Assembly (NCBI GenBank): GCA_002350805.1
Contig: DEFO01000016.1
Location: 1-64,000, forward strand
DNA: 64,000 bases
Direction of reading: 5' to 3'
Source: Prevotella sp. UBA2850
Lineage (GTDB): Bacteria; Bacteroidota; Bacteroidia; Bacteroidales; Bacteroidaceae
Position 1 is the first letter of the stretch, and every line of letters begins with the position of its first letter. Below the pieces are notes generated by a model. It was not told the origin of the DNA. It saw nothing but the letters and a program-made list of their open reading frames with translations, and did not search any database. The position numbers were made by a program, and so were the translations under genes. Of this stretch, positions 44,341-53,358 are shown piece after piece.

Positions 44341-44372
44341 TTTGATTTTTTAAGAAAATAAAACTACTTTTG
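44341..44372 (+). promoter_or_regulatory. promoter of the unknown gene at 44399
   Basis: TTTG (44341-44344), 20 bases, TACTTTTG (44365-44372): full match to the Bacteroidota pattern, 26 bp before the ATG. Confidence 0.75.
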
Positions 44373-44398
44373 CATAGCTATAGCCTAAATGATTGAAT

Positions 44399-45388
44399 AT
44401 GATTAGATCCGAATTTGAATATAAAAAGAAAAAGGATGGCACCACGGAAAGAGTGCCTGTAAAATATATGTCTTATTCTCATGATGAATTATACGACATA
44501 TATACCAATCGTCTTGATCATGACTACTTTTATTCAGAGACGTCTCTCACTCAATCAATAAAGAGGCTTCAGTATCTCTACAAGAAAGGCTATAAAGACG
44601 CTGTTTCATTTTTCAAAACTATAGGCATAGAACCCCAGAAGATTCAGATTAAAGATATAATCGAAAACGGCTATGTCGCTTTAAAAACCAGAAAAGAAAT
44701 ACTTGATTCAGACAGAATAGATTCTTTTTCCAGCTATAGAATTTCCGAAGAAGGAAGAACCTATTATCCAATAAATCTTTCTCCGATAAATGTAGTCAAT
44801 TCGGCTACAGTCATCGCATTAATGAAACGTTTTAAAGAACCTGTTTTTAATAGTAACATCAATAATTACATCTTTGTACCGACTGTAAAGAAATCCTCTG
44901 CTATTATGGAAGAACTTCCTATAAATTCCATAAGCCAGGCTGTAAAACTAATGAAAAAAATCTGGGGATTTTCATACAATGAGTATGTACAAATACTCAA
45001 AAAAGTTATTGGCCCACAGATAGGAAACCTATCTATTAAAGACGCTTTCTACTACGAAGATCATCTATCTTATATCACTTTGAAAAATTGTAACGAGACA
45101 TCCCAGACAGTAATTATAGAGGGGGAAACATACTCTGTTATTAAAATAAAAAGACTATGTGTCAAAAGCTTCATTCTCAGCATTATTAGTAAACAAATAA
45201 TGGAAAATTCTGAAAAAATCTGTTTTCTAAAGCAATATGAAGATAGCCTTAAATTCAACAACAGAAGGTTAATTGTAAAAACTAGTGACAATAAGAAAAA
45301 GGAAAAACAAAAATCCAATGAACCTAAAAAGAAAAGAGAATGGGTTCATATTATATACACCCCTATGGGGCTTGGAAAAAGAAGATAA
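44399..45388 (+). CDS. uncharacterised protein, AT-rich gene
   Basis: A 329-residue protein that I do not recognise. There is no signal peptide or transmembrane helix, and Lys is abundant, with a very basic tail (KKKEKQKSNEPKKKREW). The middle part is helical with regular charged segments (SITQSIKRLQYLYKKGY-like). No Walker, nuclease or zinc motif is visible. It has its own well-formed promoter, is divergent from the Pif1-like helicase and is followed 51 bp later by umuD. A nucleic-acid-binding role is conceivable from the charge but unproven. The start ATG 44399 follows the promoter; a TTG at 44393 is less likely. Confidence 0.7.
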   Translation: MIRSEFEYKKKKDGTTERVPVKYMSYSHDELYDIYTNRLDHDYFYSETSLTQSIKRLQYLYKKGYKDAVSFFKTIGIEPQKIQIKDIIENGYVALKTRKEILDSDRIDSFSSYRISEEGRTYYPINLSPINVVNSATVIALMKRFKEPVFNSNINNYIFVPTVKKSSAIMEELPINSISQAVKLMKKIWGFSYNEYVQILKKVIGPQIGNLSIKDAFYYEDHLSYITLKNCNETSQTVIIEGETYSVIKIKRLCVKSFILSIISKQIMENSEKICFLKQYEDSLKFNNRRLIVKTSDNKKKEKQKSNEPKKKREWVHIIYTPMGLGKRR

Positions 45389-45425
45389 ACTCTGCTTTTC
45401 ATTCTTATTTCTCATGGATTTGAAG

Positions 45426-45433
45426 TATCTTTG
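45426..45433 (+). promoter_or_regulatory. putative -7 box of umuD
   Basis: TATCTTTG followed by C, ending only 6 bases before the umuD ATG at 45440, so the transcript would have almost no leader. No -33 TTG and no recognisable LexA-type palindrome. Confidence 0.5.
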
Positions 45434-45439
45434 CACAAA

Positions 45440-45883
45440 ATGAAAAATATAACTATACTCAACGGTGAGTTCTCAAAAGAATTAGAACTACTACTTGCTC
45501 CCTCAATAAAAGCAGGTTTCCCAAGTCCAGCCGACGACTATTTGCAGGACAGGCTTGACTTTAACCGTGACCTGATACGGCATCCGGAAACAACCTTCTA
45601 TGGTCGTGTTTCCGGGGACTCGATGATGGATGCAGGCATCAACGACGGTGATATAGCCGTCATCGACAAGAGTATTGAGGCATCTGACGGTGATATAGTC
45701 GTAGGATATGTTAACAATGAGTTTACAATCAAGTTCCTTGACCTTTCTCATAGAGCAGAAGGATACATTGAACTGCGTCCTGCCAACAAGAACTACCAGC
45801 CAATTCGCATCTATGAATCAGATGATTTCGAAGTGTGGGGAGTGGTTGTATGGACAATCAAGAATTGGAAAAGATTGACGTGA
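45440..45883 (+). CDS. umuD: UmuD-like S24 auto-protease, polymerase V accessory subunit
   Basis: A 147-residue LexA/UmuD-type protein. Predicted self-cleavage is between Ala25 and Gly26 (KAGFPSP). The Ser-Lys dyad is Ser61 (GDSMMDAGI) and Lys98 (TIKFL). Cleaved UmuD' binds UmuC to form a translesion polymerase. No helix-turn-helix is present, which excludes LexA. ATG 45440 is chosen because the frame upstream only contains the promoter box. UmuC follows after 94 bp. Confidence 0.93.
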   Translation: MKNITILNGEFSKELELLLAPSIKAGFPSPADDYLQDRLDFNRDLIRHPETTFYGRVSGDSMMDAGINDGDIAVIDKSIEASDGDIVVGYVNNEFTIKFLDLSHRAEGYIELRPANKNYQPIRIYESDDFEVWGVVVWTIKNWKRLT

Positions 45884-45977
45884 CAACTACTTTATAGACA
45901 ATCTAATAGATTATAGAACATTCGATCATATTTAAATGGTTTAAAACATTTACATTACACGTCTTAACTATTAAATC

Positions 45978-47273
45978 ATGTACGGCATCATTGATTGTGA
46001 CAATTGCTATGTAAGCTGCGAGAGGGTTTTCCGTCCGGACCTGAACGGCAAGCCTGTGGTGGTTCTGAGCAACAATGATGGCTGTGTGGTTGCCAGGAGC
46101 AATGAGGCGAAGAAGATGGGTATCAAGGCTGGGACACCTTATTTCCAACTAGCCCAACAGTTCCCCGATCAGAAGATTGCCGTTTTCTCCTCCAACTATG
46201 AATTGTATGGCGAACTGACTGCAAGGGTGGTGGAAATCATCCGTCAGGAAGTGCCAGCCTATTTTCGCTATTCCATTGACGAATGCTTCATCTATATGGA
46301 TGGCATGGAACACCTGGATCTGAAGACTTGGGGTGAAAACCTTCATAAGCGAATCCGAAAGGGCGTGGGTATTCCTGTCAGTATCGGACTTGCCCCTAAC
46401 AAGACACTAGCCAAGATGGCTTCTCATTTTGCCAAGAAATACCAAGGATATCGTCACTGTTGTATGATTGACTCCGAGGAGAAGCGTATCAAGGCCTTGA
46501 AGCTTTATCCTATCGACGAGATATGGGGTATCGGCAGACGTTATACAGCTCGTCTTCAGGAATTGGGCATTCAGTCGGCTTATGATTTTGCCTCGCATCA
46601 CCGTGACTGGGTAAGGGCGACCTTCAGGAATATCGTAATAGAAAGGACTTGGAGGGAACTTAATGGAGAGGACTGTGTTCCCAATGAGGAACTGGCCAAG
46701 AAAAAAAGTATCTGCACCAGCAGGAGCTTCAATGGGATGATTTCTGATTTCACTGACTTACAGACACAGGTGGCCAACTATGCTGCCCGATGTGCCGAGA
46801 AACTGCGCCAACAGGAAACCGTGGCTTCCATCGTAGGCGTATTTATCAACACCAATGCGTTCCGTGAAGATCTCCTTCAGTATTGGAATTTTCAGGAACA
46901 ACGACTGATAACGCCGTCATCATCTACGATGACGATCGTCCATGCTGCAACTGAGGTGCTTCGTAAGATTTATCGTGAGGGCTATCAATACAAGAAAGCC
47001 GGTGTCATCGTCATGGGAATCGGCCCGAAAAGTCCTATCCAGACTGACCTTTTCGACTTTAATGCAGAGCAGTTTGAGAAGATGAAAAGGCTTGATAAGG
47101 TTATTGACCGTATCAACAAGGTAAACGGTACGGAAACGATTGTCCTTGGCTCACAGCAATATACTAGGAAAGGTGGCAAAGGTAAGGCAGATGTCTTTGC
47201 CAATGCCATCAAGCATGACTTCAAGAGCAAGAATCCAACGACTCGTTGGAGCGATATCATATTACTCACTTGA
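45978..47273 (+). CDS. umuC: UmuC-like Y-family DNA polymerase
   Basis: A 431-residue error-prone polymerase. The first catalytic block is IIDCDNCYVSCERVF (Asp6-type residue), the second YSIDECFIY (about residue 95-103), and a helix-hairpin-helix lies at ELGIQSAYDF. The C-terminal segment from LFDFNAEQF on is the DUF4113-type tail typical of UmuC. Copies lesions when paired with UmuD'. Slightly AT-richer than chromosomal genes. Linked to umuD and, after a small lipoprotein gene, to a second Y-family polymerase. Confidence 0.95.
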   Translation: MYGIIDCDNCYVSCERVFRPDLNGKPVVVLSNNDGCVVARSNEAKKMGIKAGTPYFQLAQQFPDQKIAVFSSNYELYGELTARVVEIIRQEVPAYFRYSIDECFIYMDGMEHLDLKTWGENLHKRIRKGVGIPVSIGLAPNKTLAKMASHFAKKYQGYRHCCMIDSEEKRIKALKLYPIDEIWGIGRRYTARLQELGIQSAYDFASHHRDWVRATFRNIVIERTWRELNGEDCVPNEELAKKKSICTSRSFNGMISDFTDLQTQVANYAARCAEKLRQQETVASIVGVFINTNAFREDLLQYWNFQEQRLITPSSSTMTIVHAATEVLRKIYREGYQYKKAGVIVMGIGPKSPIQTDLFDFNAEQFEKMKRLDKVIDRINKVNGTETIVLGSQQYTRKGGKGKADVFANAIKHDFKSKNPTTRWSDIILLT

Positions 47274-47293
47274 AATACTTTACGAATCGTATA

Positions 47294-47644
47294 ATGAAAA
47301 GAAACATCTACTTCATAGCTACACTTTTTCTGGCTGTCGTGTTGACTGCATGTGTAAAGTCTAAGTCTCCGTCCAATGAACAGCAAGAGACAGAATCATA
47401 CGATTACCGTGTGATTGAAACAACACCGGTTTACGTGGACTCCCTCAAAAAGGATTCCACGGTTAACACTAGCTCGAATGCTAAAATTCCCGTACCGCCC
47501 ACGGATTCCTATGATGATGGCTACTTGGACGGTGAAGCCATGGCAGAAGAAGACCGCCTTGCTGGAAAACCTGGAATGCAGGTGGGCATGGATGATGAAG
47601 ATGAGGACTATGAAGACGGATTTGACGACGGCTATGAGGAATAG
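47294..47644 (+). CDS. small acidic lipoprotein between two polymerase genes
   Basis: A 116-residue protein with a lipobox VVLTAC near residue 18. The mature part is short, Ser/Thr/Pro-rich, and ends in a highly acidic tail with DDGYLDGEAMAEEDR and several Asp/Glu-Gly-Tyr motifs (YEDGFDDGYEE) that might bind divalent cations. ATG 47294 is the start because the signal peptide begins there. The role of an exported acidic protein inside a translesion polymerase cluster is not understood. Confidence 0.75.
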   Translation: MKRNIYFIATLFLAVVLTACVKSKSPSNEQQETESYDYRVIETTPVYVDSLKKDSTVNTSSNAKIPVPPTDSYDDGYLDGEAMAEEDRLAGKPGMQVGMDDEDEDYEDGFDDGYEE

Positions 47645-47681
47645 TCTACATTTATAAACAGTTATATGAAGAACTGACATC

Positions 47682-49199
47682 ATGCCAATAAACCCAGCTG
47701 AACAGCGGCAGTATATAGCCATCGATCTGAAGTCATTCTATGCTTCGGTGGAATGTGTGGACAGGGGGCTTGACCCACTGACCACCAACCTCGTGGTGGC
47801 CGACGCGAGCCGGACGGAGAAGACCATCTGCTTGGCAGTGTCTCCCTCCCTGAAGGCATACGGCATCGGCGGACGTGCCCGACTATTCGAGGTGGTGCAG
47901 CGTGTGCGCGAGGTGAACTACGACCGCAAGCGCAAGGCTAATTGGCATTTTTCGGGGAAGTCTTTCAATGATGCAGAACTGAAAGCGCATCCCGACTGGG
48001 AACTCGACTACATTGCGGCTCCTCCGCGCATGGCGCACTACATGGAGGTGAGCAGCCAGGTGTATCAGACCTACTTGAAATACATCGCTCCCGAGGATAT
48101 TCATGTCTATAGCATCGACGAGGTGTTCATGGACGTAACGGCCTACCTGAAGAGCTACAGGATGACGGCGCACGAACTGGCCATGAAGATGATACGCGAC
48201 GTGCTGAAGCAGACGGGCATCACGGCCACGGCTGGCATCGGCACAAACATGTATCTCTGCAAGGTGGCCATGGACATCGTGGCCAAGCATATTCCGGCAG
48301 ACAAAGACGGCGTGCGCATCGGCGAGCTGGACGAAATGACCTACCGGCAGCAGCTCTGGAACCACAGGCCGCTGACCGCATTCTGGCGCGTGGGAAAGGG
48401 CATTGCCGAAAGGCTGGCTCCCTACGGCATCGACACGATGGGCAAGATAGCACGGTTGTCCCTACAGAACGAAGAACTGCTGTACAGGCTCTTCGGCGTG
48501 AATGCCGAACTGCTGATAGACCATGCCTGGGGATGGGAACCATGCACGATGGACTTGGTGAAAGCCTACAGGCCGGAAAGCAATTCCTTTAGCAGCGGAC
48601 AGGTGCTGCAGTGTGCCTACGATTTCAAGAAAGCTCGTGTGGTGATACAAGAGATGGCCGATGCTGCAGCACTAGACTTGGTGGCAAAGAAACTGGTGAC
48701 CGACCAACTGGTGCTGACCGTTGGCTATGACATTGAGAGTCTGACAAATCCTGCTATTAGGGCGAAATACAATGGCCCCGTGACGACAGACTACTATGGC
48801 CGTCAGGTGCCCAAGCATGCCCATGGAACGGCCAATCTTGACCGCCAGACTTCTTCATCACAGATTATCAGGAAGGCCGTGGTGGAGCTCTTTGACCGCA
48901 TCGTGAATCCCGATTTGCTGATCAGACGGCTCAACCTGACTACCAACCATGTGGTGGACGAAAAGTCTGTAAAGAAGGATGCCGTGCCGCAACAACTCGA
49001 CTTGTTCACCGACTATGAGGAACTGGAGAGAAAGAAGAAAGAAGAACAGGCTGCCCTTGACAAGGAGCGCCGCATGCAGGAGGCGCAGCTGGCCATCAAG
49101 CAGCGGTTCGGCAAGAACGCCATCCTGAAGGGACTGAACTTTGAGGATGGGGCTACGGCCAAGGAACGTAACGCACAGATAGGAGGACATAAGGCATGA
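47682..49199 (+). CDS. second Y-family DNA polymerase
   Basis: A 505-residue polymerase of the ImpB/MucB/SamB family, distinct from the UmuC above. The catalytic blocks are AIDLKSFYASVECV (Asp14-type) and YSIDEVFMDV (about 145), with a long insertion between (residues 55-115) and a helix-hairpin-helix at RVGKGIAERLAPYGI. The C terminus is a charged coiled coil (ELERKKKEEQAALDKERR) that may bind a partner. Family members are often carried by plasmids and phages. GC content is higher than the island to its left, so it may have a separate origin. Confidence 0.92.
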   Translation: MPINPAEQRQYIAIDLKSFYASVECVDRGLDPLTTNLVVADASRTEKTICLAVSPSLKAYGIGGRARLFEVVQRVREVNYDRKRKANWHFSGKSFNDAELKAHPDWELDYIAAPPRMAHYMEVSSQVYQTYLKYIAPEDIHVYSIDEVFMDVTAYLKSYRMTAHELAMKMIRDVLKQTGITATAGIGTNMYLCKVAMDIVAKHIPADKDGVRIGELDEMTYRQQLWNHRPLTAFWRVGKGIAERLAPYGIDTMGKIARLSLQNEELLYRLFGVNAELLIDHAWGWEPCTMDLVKAYRPESNSFSSGQVLQCAYDFKKARVVIQEMADAAALDLVAKKLVTDQLVLTVGYDIESLTNPAIRAKYNGPVTTDYYGRQVPKHAHGTANLDRQTSSSQIIRKAVVELFDRIVNPDLLIRRLNLTTNHVVDEKSVKKDAVPQQLDLFTDYEELERKKKEEQAALDKERRMQEAQLAIKQRFGKNAILKGLNFEDGATAKERNAQIGGHKA

Positions 49200-49262
49200 C
49201 AGAGGACTATTCGGACCGCTAAAGACAGGCACAAAGCATTAACACATCAATATCACCCAATA

Positions 49263-49306
49263 AAAAAAGTGTAAGCAATCGGTTTTTGTATGGCTTACAC
49301 TTTTTT
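49263..49306. terminator. bidirectional terminator between converging genes
   Basis: Perfect 14-bp inverted repeat (49263-49276 and 49293-49306) rich in A on the left arm and T on the right; serves the polymerase gene on the plus strand and the symporter gene on the minus strand. Confidence 0.9.
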
Positions 49307-49341
49307 GTATCTTTCGTTTAAGAAAAACAGAGAGACTTTCC

Positions 49342-50517
49342 TTACAATGCATTATTGTTTTTTCGGCCAAACAGTCTATCTACAATGAGCGTTATGGCGG
49401 CATCGCCACTAACGTTACAGGCAGGGCCGTAGCCATCGAGAGCCAAGTAAATGGTCATCATAAGGGCGCTTTGCTCAGCAGAGAAGCCAAGCACACTCTC
49501 CAGCAATCCTACCGATGCCATCAGCACACCACCCATCACGCCTGGCGCAGCCACGGCCGAAATGGCTTGCAGCAACACAAAGTTGGCTATGAGTGCAAAA
49601 TGAATATCCATGCCCGACATAAACATTACGGCCACCGATGTGGTGACGAGCTTGATGGTAGAGCCACACATGTGAACGGTGCCACAAAGGGGTACGGTAA
49701 AGTCGGCTATCTCTTTGTTTACGCCCATCTTCTGGGTACACTCAAGGGTAACAGGTATCACCGCCGAACTTGAACAGATAGAGAAGCCTGTGAGGTAGGC
49801 AGGCACAATCTTCCACAGGCAGCGCAACGGGTTCTTGCCAGCAACGATGCCCGCCACCACATATTGCAGCACGAGGTAAACAATAGAGAGGCATACGCCC
49901 GTAAGGATAACCTTTACCCCCGACCCCACCACGATGGCGAGCTGTCCGCGAAAACTCATCTCACACATCATGGTACAGATATACCACGGCAACAGCGGTA
50001 TAATTACGCGCTCGATAGTTAGCTTTACAATGTCGCCAAACTCGTCGAAGGCTTTGCGCATGGCGGTTCCACCCGTAAAGATAGCACCCACACCTATCAT
50101 AAACGAGAGACACAGGGCGGTAAGGATGTCACACACGGGTGGTATCTTTAGGCTTACGTAGGGCAACACCTCGGCAGCCTGTGCCGAGGTAGGGCTAATT
50201 TCACCCACCGACAGGTAATGGGGCAGCAGCCAACTGGCACAGCCAAAGGCGAAGAAGCCTGCACACACCGTTGAGAGGTATGACAGACCCACCACTGTAA
50301 CCAGTATCTTGCCCGCACCCTTGCCCAAACGCATTATTGAGGGCGACACCAGGCCAAGTACCAATAAGGGCACGATAAACTTTAGCAACTGTGCAAAAAT
50401 GCCGTTAAAGGTCTTGAACAGTCGCACTAAAAATTCGGGGGCCACCAGTCCTAACAGCGAGCCAACAATGATGGCACACACCACCTTAGGGAATAGCCCT
50501 ATCTTTCTTTTCTTCAT
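49342..50517 (-). CDS. dicarboxylate/amino acid:cation symporter (DAACS family)
   Basis: A 391-residue polytopic membrane protein with about eight helices and two re-entrant loops. The family Ser-rich hairpin reads CSSSAVIPVTLE (about residue 250), and DGYGPACNVSGDAA near the C terminus is the second ligand loop. DAACS proteins import Glu, Asp, Ser/Thr or C4-dicarboxylates with Na+ or H+. The substrate cannot be assigned from motifs alone. Last gene before the bidirectional terminator, downstream of the surface-protein genes. Confidence 0.88.
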   Translation of the reverse strand: MKKRKIGLFPKVVCAIIVGSLLGLVAPEFLVRLFKTFNGIFAQLLKFIVPLLVLGLVSPSIMRLGKGAGKILVTVVGLSYLSTVCAGFFAFGCASWLLPHYLSVGEISPTSAQAAEVLPYVSLKIPPVCDILTALCLSFMIGVGAIFTGGTAMRKAFDEFGDIVKLTIERVIIPLLPWYICTMMCEMSFRGQLAIVVGSGVKVILTGVCLSIVYLVLQYVVAGIVAGKNPLRCLWKIVPAYLTGFSICSSSAVIPVTLECTQKMGVNKEIADFTVPLCGTVHMCGSTIKLVTTSVAVMFMSGMDIHFALIANFVLLQAISAVAAPGVMGGVLMASVGLLESVLGFSAEQSALMMTIYLALDGYGPACNVSGDAAITLIVDRLFGRKNNNAL

Positions 50518-50591
50518 GGGTTTTTATTGTTATTGATTTTAGGGGCTTTATAGGCTTTTCCTTTATAGCCTTTGTTTCATATTATAACCTT

Positions 50592-53330
50592 TTATCTCTT
50601 CACCATTTTCTTTCCCTTATCAGTTACCACGATGCCACGAAAGGTGGTGGGGGCTACGCGGCCGTCTAAGGTGTAGTGACGAAGAGGCTGGAGGCTTTCT
50701 TCTGCCTCGACCTGGTTGATGCCCGAGGGCACGCTAAAATGGGCGTATAACGAAGCGTTGGGATCTATGGCGGCGCCAGTGGTGAAGGCATTGCCTCCCT
50801 CGGCAGCATCGAACCAACCATCAAACTGCATACCTTCTTTTGAAGGGTTATTAGCAGGTAGCACCAGTTTTCCGTTATTAAAGGTTGTCGCATACAGCAC
50901 CGCATCAACATAAAAGTCGGCACGCTGCACGGCCTGTCCCTCAACCAGCAGCACGGGATGGCTGTCGGCCACTGAAAGATCTTGTCCAAACACTGCCTTC
51001 TCTTGGTCAAGGTTCAGCAGATAGCACAACATACCGCTATGTACATCGTTTTCATTAACCTGTGTGGCGTTTTTATCTTCGGGCAAGGTGTTTACGGCAT
51101 AGTTGGTGCCGAGAATGGTGTGCGTCTTCACGCCCGTCGACTTTGCCGAAACCACAGCATAGTTGGTGGGCTGGGTGCCAGTGCATAGCAACTGTCCGCT
51201 CACATAATTGTTTTTAATGGTGAACACACCGTTCGACAGGTTAGCATAACCAATGATAGCCGCGCCATAGGTGCACGAGGCTGACGAGGTATTCTTCACG
51301 GTGCCCGTCATCCAGCAGTTTTCAATGCTGCCCACAGCGCCTTCTACCGTACTGTTTGCCGTGCCTACCAATCCACCGTAACCCTTGGTTTTGGTGTTGG
51401 TGGCGCCAATGGTCATGGTGCCCTCATACGAGCAACCCTCTACACGGGTAGCCTTCATACGGCCTATAAGTCCGCCTTGATAGATGCCGCAGCCACCTTC
51501 GCCCTCAATGTCAACCTTTGCGTGGCAGTTGCTGAGCGCTTTCAGCGCATTGGCCAGACCTATGAACGAACCATAGTCGGCATTTTTACCAGTAGGCAAC
51601 TTCTTCGCCACCATTTTTCCTTCAAGGGTGAGGTCGCTAATGGTGCCCGCGCCATTGGTTTGACCAATAAAGCCGCTGACAACGTCGGCGGCTGCTGGCT
51701 CAAGATACAGGCCCCTGATGGTGTGGCCCTGCCCCTTGATGCTTCCGTTATAATATTTGGCCTTACCAATAGGCGTCCATTTATATCCGCCCAAATCAAT
51801 GTCTTGCGTGATGAGCATGTTGGTCTTCACGATGCCTTGGTTTGATATGTCGGCCACCCAAGCCAACTCGGCAGCAGCGTTAATGACATAACAATTGCCC
51901 GAACCCAAAGCGGGCTCAGAGGTAGCGGTGCCATCCCAAGGGGTGCCCGGAGCAATGCGCTCGGGTATGCCCGCTGTGGGGTCGAGGATAGCCGTTTGAC
52001 CCTCGGCATCGGTATATTGCAGACTGGGCTGTATCTCGATAGCATAGAGACCGTCGATGCCGTCGCCCTGAGCGCTGGCTGTTTCAGCATCAATATATAC
52101 GCGGCCGTTCACATCGGGTGCGATGGTCCGCTGCACGATGGTGGCGGGCTGGCCCTCGTTAAGATACGACAGCGTGATGTCGTAGGTCTGACCGTGATAG
52201 AGGCCCGTGAGCAGCAGCGAGCCAGGCTCGGTAGCGCTGAACGCCTTGTTCACGCTCACCTTTACGGCAGTGGGCACAAAAGCCTCATCAATCAGGTTCT
52301 CGGTCACAGCCATAAGGTCAGTAGCATCGATAAAGTTCCATTTCGAGCCCATCATCTCATCGGCCTTCTCGATTTCGAGGCTGATGCTTATTTTGCGCGC
52401 CAAGGGCTGGTTCACCACGTCGGGATTTACGCCCCACTTGTCGCTGAGCGAGGTTATCTCCTTAGGCTTAGCCAAGGCAGCCGTTACGGCATCGCGACAC
52501 AGCTGAGCCAGGTTATCGCTAACGGTGGTGGGATGATAAGTTACGGTTTGAGGGTCGACGCCCAGCACCACAGCAGCATAAGTTAAGCCCACGAGGTAGC
52601 GGCCATACTCAAAGTTCATGTGATAGCCGTCGCGGTTCATATTCTGACCAATATAGGTGGTGCGAGCATTTTGCACAGCGGTGCCAGCGGGCACAACGGT
52701 GCCGATGCCAGCCTGTTCGGCAGCACGATAAGCACAGTCGAGGATGGCGTTATACATCGTCATCTGGTCGTTGTTGTAAAGCGGGAAGTCTTTATAGGTA
52801 GACGAGGCATCGTAAGCCCATGTCATATACAAGAAAAACTTGGGGTCGTGGTTCTTACCGTTGGTCTTCACATAATTCATTATATCGGTAAGATAAGGAA
52901 AATAGTGGCTATACACACCGCTATAGTTGTGGTCGGTTTGAATAACGACATAGTCCCACGCCTCATCTTTCAAGCCTACATCAAAGGTGGTGTTGGCCTG
53001 TGCTGTATAAGCGCCATCGGCATCAATCTTGCGATAATTATAGATAGGGTTCTTGGCGTTAATATACCCCATGTGCATCTCAAGCGTGGTGCCACCCTTG
53101 TAGGGATAACCCAAGATAACCTTCTTGCCCACCGAGCGAAGGATGGGCGACAGATAATCTTCTACGGCATCGACGGTAAACGAGTTGCCTATGCACAACA
53201 CGCGCACGGTGTCGTCGGTAAGTTCGGTAGAGGTGTCGGCTTCATTGGCCCGAGCCATATTGAAGAGGCCACCCAGCACAAAGATGGCACACAGTGCCAT
53301 AAACTTTGTAAAGAAACGTGTCAATCTCAT
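50592..53330 (-). CDS. secreted DUF4886/SGNH-like protein with GLUG repeats and C-terminal sorting-type motif
   Basis: A 912-residue exported protein. After the signal peptide (about 1-28), residues 40-290 form a DUF4886/SGNH-like domain beginning VRVLCIGNSFTVDA, with a catalytic-type Ser in GNSF. Residues about 475-740 contain GLUG-type beta-helix repeats (ITQDIDLGGYKWTPIG, GHTIRGLYL, VSGFIGQTN, GGLIGRM, YGGLVGTA). An InlB-like segment (FDGWFDAAEGG) follows. The last 30 residues (YTLDGRVAPTTFRGIVV, then KGKKMVKR) match the ending of two neighbouring genes. Likely cell-surface enzyme or adhesin acting on glycans. Confidence 0.82.
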   Translation of the reverse strand: MRLTRFFTKFMALCAIFVLGGLFNMARANEADTSTELTDDTVRVLCIGNSFTVDAVEDYLSPILRSVGKKVILGYPYKGGTTLEMHMGYINAKNPIYNYRKIDADGAYTAQANTTFDVGLKDEAWDYVVIQTDHNYSGVYSHYFPYLTDIMNYVKTNGKNHDPKFFLYMTWAYDASSTYKDFPLYNNDQMTMYNAILDCAYRAAEQAGIGTVVPAGTAVQNARTTYIGQNMNRDGYHMNFEYGRYLVGLTYAAVVLGVDPQTVTYHPTTVSDNLAQLCRDAVTAALAKPKEITSLSDKWGVNPDVVNQPLARKISISLEIEKADEMMGSKWNFIDATDLMAVTENLIDEAFVPTAVKVSVNKAFSATEPGSLLLTGLYHGQTYDITLSYLNEGQPATIVQRTIAPDVNGRVYIDAETASAQGDGIDGLYAIEIQPSLQYTDAEGQTAILDPTAGIPERIAPGTPWDGTATSEPALGSGNCYVINAAAELAWVADISNQGIVKTNMLITQDIDLGGYKWTPIGKAKYYNGSIKGQGHTIRGLYLEPAAADVVSGFIGQTNGAGTISDLTLEGKMVAKKLPTGKNADYGSFIGLANALKALSNCHAKVDIEGEGGCGIYQGGLIGRMKATRVEGCSYEGTMTIGATNTKTKGYGGLVGTANSTVEGAVGSIENCWMTGTVKNTSSASCTYGAAIIGYANLSNGVFTIKNNYVSGQLLCTGTQPTNYAVVSAKSTGVKTHTILGTNYAVNTLPEDKNATQVNENDVHSGMLCYLLNLDQEKAVFGQDLSVADSHPVLLVEGQAVQRADFYVDAVLYATTFNNGKLVLPANNPSKEGMQFDGWFDAAEGGNAFTTGAAIDPNASLYAHFSVPSGINQVEAEESLQPLRHYTLDGRVAPTTFRGIVVTDKGKKMVKR

Positions 53331-53358
53331 GTTAATATTGTTTTGTTGGTTCGCATTC

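Noticed and set aside
45388..45440. Search for a LexA/SOS box before umuD
   Set aside because: No convincing palindrome was found, and the LexA site of this group is not one I can recall with certainty.
49196..49222. Eight-codon frame whose ATG overlaps the stop of the second Y-family polymerase
   Set aside because: Too short to support. It could be the remnant of a small downstream partner gene, but nothing follows in frame.
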